Positions 37,920-64,000 of a DNA stretch of 64,000 bases are shown here, piece after piece; within the stretch, counting starts at the first letter, position 1, and every line of letters begins with the position of its first letter. Location of the stretch: positions 1,487,001 to 1,551,000 of the forward strand of contig JACVVK020000090.1 of NCBI GenBank assembly GCA_018292915.2, written 5' to 3'. Origin of the DNA: Batillaria attramentaria (lineage: Eukaryota; Mollusca; Gastropoda; Batillariidae). Both the position numbers and the translations under genes were made by a program. A model generated the notes under the pieces. The model was not told the DNA's origin, ran no database searches, and saw nothing but the letters and a program-made list of their open reading frames with translations.

Positions 37920-38200
37920 AAAATGAATTCAGTCACGAAAGTCACAAAAGCAACAAGGAAATCACAAGATATGTAGAAGTATCATCTGTCAGACGAGCAG
38001 CGTGAGGCTGACGTCAAATGTTTGGTTCACAGACAAAATCTGCAAGTATCGCCACTGCTTCCGACATTTCATCAGCCCTCTAGATCTTCCAGATTTCATG
38101 TGAAAAATAATTCAGTCGGAGAAGTCACAAAGCCAACAGGGAAATCACAAGACGTAAACAAGCATCCTCAGACGATCTCAGTGCTAGAGGCTGACGTCGA
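37920..38200. repeat. ~140 bp tandem duplication flanking the pogo-like insertion
   Basis: The block TCTAGATCTTCCAGATTT ... CAGTC ... GAAATCACAAGA ... GAGGCTGACGTC occurs at 33195-33227 plus 37920-38020, and again intact at 38063-38200. Confidence 0.8.
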
Positions 38201-38204
38201 AAGT

Positions 38205-38385
38205 TGGTGGCCGAATGGTAGAGCGTTGGACTTTCAATGCTTGGGCCGAGAGTTCGAATCCTGGTCGCTGGGGCCAAATATTTGTGCTGGCCTTTTTCTC
38301 GTTGCCCCGTCTTTGATATCACCCTTATGTGGGGGAAAAGGACGTTAAACTCCTAAACACCCACCCACCTACCCACCCACCCTCT
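38205..38385 (+). mobile_element. SINE-A
   Basis: Full copy, GGTGGCCGAATGGTAGAGCG to the CACCC tail. Confidence 0.85.
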
Positions 38386-38389
38386 CTCT

Positions 38390-39050
38390 CTGCCTCTCTC
38401 TCTCTCCCTCCCTTCTTCCCCCACCCGGCCCCACCCCCAGTCACGTGGCTAATCGGTCGAGGTCGTAGAGGATCTAGTGTCATTGGTAGAACTTGGAGAG
38501 GGGAGAACCGGCAACAATAACAACAAAGACAAAATAAAATGAAGTTTGGAGAAACAACTTTGTAGGACGGGGCCGTTCCTCCTTGTTTGAGGTTGGGTAA
38601 ACAGCCGGAGAATTAGGTATTCAGCGCCGATCACAAGGATTGGATGGCCTATCTTATCACATATTTATATCCTTGTCGAAGGGACGTCCCGGTCAGATGT
38701 ACTGATATCAATGTGAACTTGCTTTTTTATATAACCTTTACCTGTTGTTATCGATAACACGCTTCGTGATATGTTACTGGTCACGATTATCCAATGATCG
38801 ATCTTATTTCAAATTTCGGTGCTTCCTTGTCCGATGTAGGTTTTGATAAAAAAAAATATGTACTTGTCATACTGTTTTAACGGAGCGATAAGAGAAAGCG
38901 TACAACACTGGGGCGTTTACCACCTGCCAACAGTTACTGTTGTTGTCGTTGTTGCTGCTGTTGTATTTGCTGTTTTGTTGTTGTCTTCGTTTTTGCTTTT
39001 CATAATGTTGCTGTTGTTGTTTCTGTTGCTGCTGCAGTGGTCGTTTTTGT
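38390..39050. other. Intergenic, no gene
   Basis: Unassigned sequence, with a GGAGAAACAACTTTGTAGGA motif at 38549 shared with 32.4 and 47.1 kb, and a TTG-rich run near 38940-39050. Confidence 0.5.
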
Positions 39051-39059
39051 CACTCTTTG

Positions 39060-39354
39060 TGTTACAGATCTACCCCCATTCACTACAATCGAAAAAACTC
39101 CTTACAATTCCGAAGCGTAACATGAAAACTGCCGGAGAGCGCTCTCTCAGCTTTTTAGCCCCGACTGTCTGGAACTCTTTGCCAATCGAACTCCGCCTTC
39201 AGACCTCACTGCCTCTGTTTAAATCGCATCTGAAGACCTATCTCTTCCGCCAAGCCTTTGACAGCTAAACCTCTGTTAAGCCTCAGTGTCTGTGTGCATC
39301 ATGAGTTCGTTGCACTGCCAAATTGTATGTAAGCGGAGGGGATGTAAATAGCGC

Positions 39355-39415
<61 letters not shown>

Positions 39416-39490
39416 TTAAGCGCAGCGAGTCCTTGAAGCTGGAGAACGGCGCTCTATAAAAGCCATGTATTATTATTATTATTATTAATC
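39060..39490 (+). mobile_element. LINE 3' end (RT C-terminus, UTR, tail)
   Basis: Frame to 39268 reads PKRNMKTAGERSLSFLAPTV then WNSLPIELRLQTSLPLFKSH then LKTYLFRQAFDS and stop, a standard LINE ORF2 end. The 3' UTR carries a (GT)n at 39354-39413 and ends in (ATT)n. Confidence 0.85.
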
Positions 39491-40030
39491 AGTCATAAGT
39501 TTATCAAATGTTCAAAATAATGCGCAGGACACCCATTGTATTTCAAACTTTCTGTTGGCGTCGCATCTATGCGTATTCAACGTGTATATCCTTTTTTTAG
39601 AGTGATTTTAAATCGTGAAAAGCTGAGTGCTCTAAACATGAATTAAAGATAACTGGTATTCCCAAAACCGTGCAAGAAAATAATCTCTGTCAACACTCAG
39701 TGGGTTTGGATCTTGTTGATATTCTTGTTATGACACAAGCGCGCTCTTTTGGCCACGAGCCCTTTGCCACGTGTCAGCAATTAGACGCAATGGTTTCCAA
39801 TCTTATATTATTCATAATTATTATGTCATATTAACATTTTCTTGTGACAGATACACCTGGTCGACTTGCGGCCATAGTAATTTACACCATCAGTCGTGGA
39901 ATCGGCTTGCGTAATTGCATTTCCTAGTTTTCACTCTTGTGCTTAACTGTTTGCGTTATCTTAATCCTCTTCTGGGACGTGCACCCGCGATCGATCAGCA
40001 GCCACACAGAGTACGGTGACACTGTACGGC
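39491..40030. other. Gene B upstream region, no gene
   Basis: AT-rich, nothing recognised. Confidence 0.45.
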
Positions 40031-40039
40031 ATTATTGTG

Positions 40040-40193
40040 TTCTGCGTGCCCCCCAGTTTGTCACCGTCGAGGGAAGGACAAGGATCTTTTAGTGGCGGGG
40101 CTGGAAAGGTTGCCGCCATGATCTGGTAAATGTAGAATTTCACTGATCCTGCTGCAGTGCTAACAGAAGTCGCCTTCACGCTGCAGCTCACAG
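40040..40193 (+). other. Candidate noncoding 5' exon of gene B
   Basis: A GTAAAT donor follows CAGCTCACAG at 40193, and gene B's first coding exon has an acceptor before its ATG. A minus-strand open frame here (39961-40191) has no splice or domain support. Confidence 0.3.
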
Positions 40194-40322
40194 GTAAATG
40201 TGTGTGTGTGAGAGAGAGAGATGATGATGATGATGATAAAACGTTGTTTTTTTTTATTCAGGATAGAGCATTTAGGCATTGCTGCCTGTCTTACAAGCTG
40301 TCCTGCTATTCTACATTAAAGG

Positions 40323-40327
<5 letters not shown>

Positions 40328-40400
<73 letters not shown>
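40328..40400. repeat. (CA)n microsatellite
   Basis: About 36 units. Confidence 0.95.
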
Positions 40401-40402
<2 letters not shown>

Positions 40403-40822
40403 GGTGAAAAAAGAAAAAAAAAAAAAAGACAAAAAAAGACAAGCAAAAGTATTAACTATCTAAAGGAAATGAAGGAGAAAAGTACACATGATAAACAAAT
40501 CAAAACTTACGTTGCATGTGTCGATGATATTGGTTGTATGCCAAGTAGGAACTTCAAAGTCGTCACTAACATTCAAAAACATGTATGCAACACATTTCCA
40601 TCTATATGGTCAGATGAGCGTGTCGTGTAGAATTGTGTCTGAAGTGTTTGAAGTTAGTGAATTCGGTAAAAATTTAGATACTCATTGGTAAAGAGTTCCA
40701 TATGGATGCCCCTGAGAAAGACAGGCTGCATTTGTACTGTTTGTCCTGTTCCTTGTGTTGTGTTGTTTATCATGTTTGAAATTAAACAGTTGATGAAGAT
40801 ATGTTGGGGCTTCGCAGTAAAC

Positions 40823-40825
<3 letters not shown>

Positions 40826-40869
<44 letters not shown>

Positions 40870-40915
40870 ATTTAGGGCTTTACGCCGCGCAAGAGAGAGA
40901 GAGAGAGAGAGAGAG
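40826..40915. repeat. Two (GA)n blocks
   Basis: 40826-40867 and 40889-40915, separated by a short unique segment. Confidence 0.9.
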
Positions 40916-41525
40916 AATCAAGAAAAACTTTATTTTTCAACGGTAGAGGTAGTTAACGTGAAACAGTCAATTTTCATACCTGCCGTTGCTATTTCTAGTA
41001 ATATCTATCTAAACAGAAAAATACACACACGCATGTAATGCAACAGGAAAAAGCAAAATAGCAATAAAACCATAGGAAATGAAACTACACTCTAATAAGA
41101 CAGGAACAATAATTTTAAAAAGCGTGATGAACAAACCAATTACCAATTATGAGTAAAACTGTTACATGTACTGACGCTGTAACCAAAAACAAGAATAAAA
41201 AAAAAATTACCAGTAGGAATAAATGTAGAAAAACCATAGGAAAAATGAAACTACACTCTAATGAGACAGGAACATTTAAAAGAGAGAGAGAGAGAGAACC
41301 GCTGTGGATGACAAAACTTAATAAAATACGACAATGAGAAATGTCATCGAGCCTTTACGGATTCGTATTGTTTCACACACACACTGAAGTAATTTAGACG
41401 ATTACTATCAGACACCTGAGATTTATTTTTCTGTTATTAAAAGTTTATTTGTGTGTTTCTTTATCTGTCCATTTGGGGTTTTGATTTGCTCTCTAACTGT
41501 GCCTTCTTTCTTTGATAGGTCCAAA

Positions 41526-64000
<22,475 letters not shown>

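Noticed and set aside
39961..40191. Minus-strand coding exon
   Set aside because: Open frame of 76 codons without acceptor/donor support or recognisable domain; it overlaps a plausible 5' exon of gene B on the other strand.

Overview
The window looks like gene-sparse, repeat-rich animal genomic DNA. Spliced multi-exon genes with short exons, very long dinucleotide microsatellites, several tRNA-derived SINE families and APE-type LINEs fit a mollusc best, probably a marine gastropod. The species is an inference from sequence style; I could not search a database. Repeat family labels SINE-A to SINE-D are mine.

Two large protein-coding genes lie head to head, about 15 kb apart. Gene A is on the minus strand (363..26289). 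I could join 27 coding exons in phase from a signal-peptide exon (26146..26289) to a stop at 363, plus one alternative last exon. Its first ~600 residues resemble the vitellogenin/apolipoprotein N-terminal lipid-transfer domain (beta barrel plus helical part). A long helical, Cys-containing middle follows, with a furin-like TRRKR site. A single 3.7 kb exon then encodes ~1,240 residues of low-complexity Gly/Ser-rich amphipathic 17- and 18-residue repeats, and two short Cys-containing exons finish the protein (~2,490 aa). A short phase-compatible terminal exon at 6121..6352 would instead give a ~1,180 aa form without the repeats.

Gene B is on the plus strand (41526 to beyond 63274, running off the right edge). 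It is a secreted or type I membrane protein: signal peptide, mannose-type C-type lectin domain (EPN and WND motifs), sushi domain, a short Cys-rich EGF-like segment, and at least seven beta-sandwich-like modules, each marked by an ID-x-(T/S)-PP motif. I joined 21 exons (~2,100 residues).

The 26.3-41.5 kb interval between the genes is transposon debris. It holds a SINE-interrupted ~300 bp tandem array (29.2-31.1 kb), an inverted-repeat retroelement fragment (31.9-32.1 kb), and a pogo/Tigger-like DNA transposon (33230..37917) that carries an RTE-type LINE inside it. A nearly intact CR1/Rex1-like LINE sits in a gene B intron (about 50.6-54.1 kb). Remnants of LINE C-termini, SINEs and microsatellites fill most other introns.

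Three points stand out. The lipid-transfer domain is joined to a repeat-array exon with an apparent alternative ending. Tandem duplications span splice acceptors at two exons, and a third spans the end of gene A's last exon. Microsatellites lie within a few to a few tens of bases of many splice sites.
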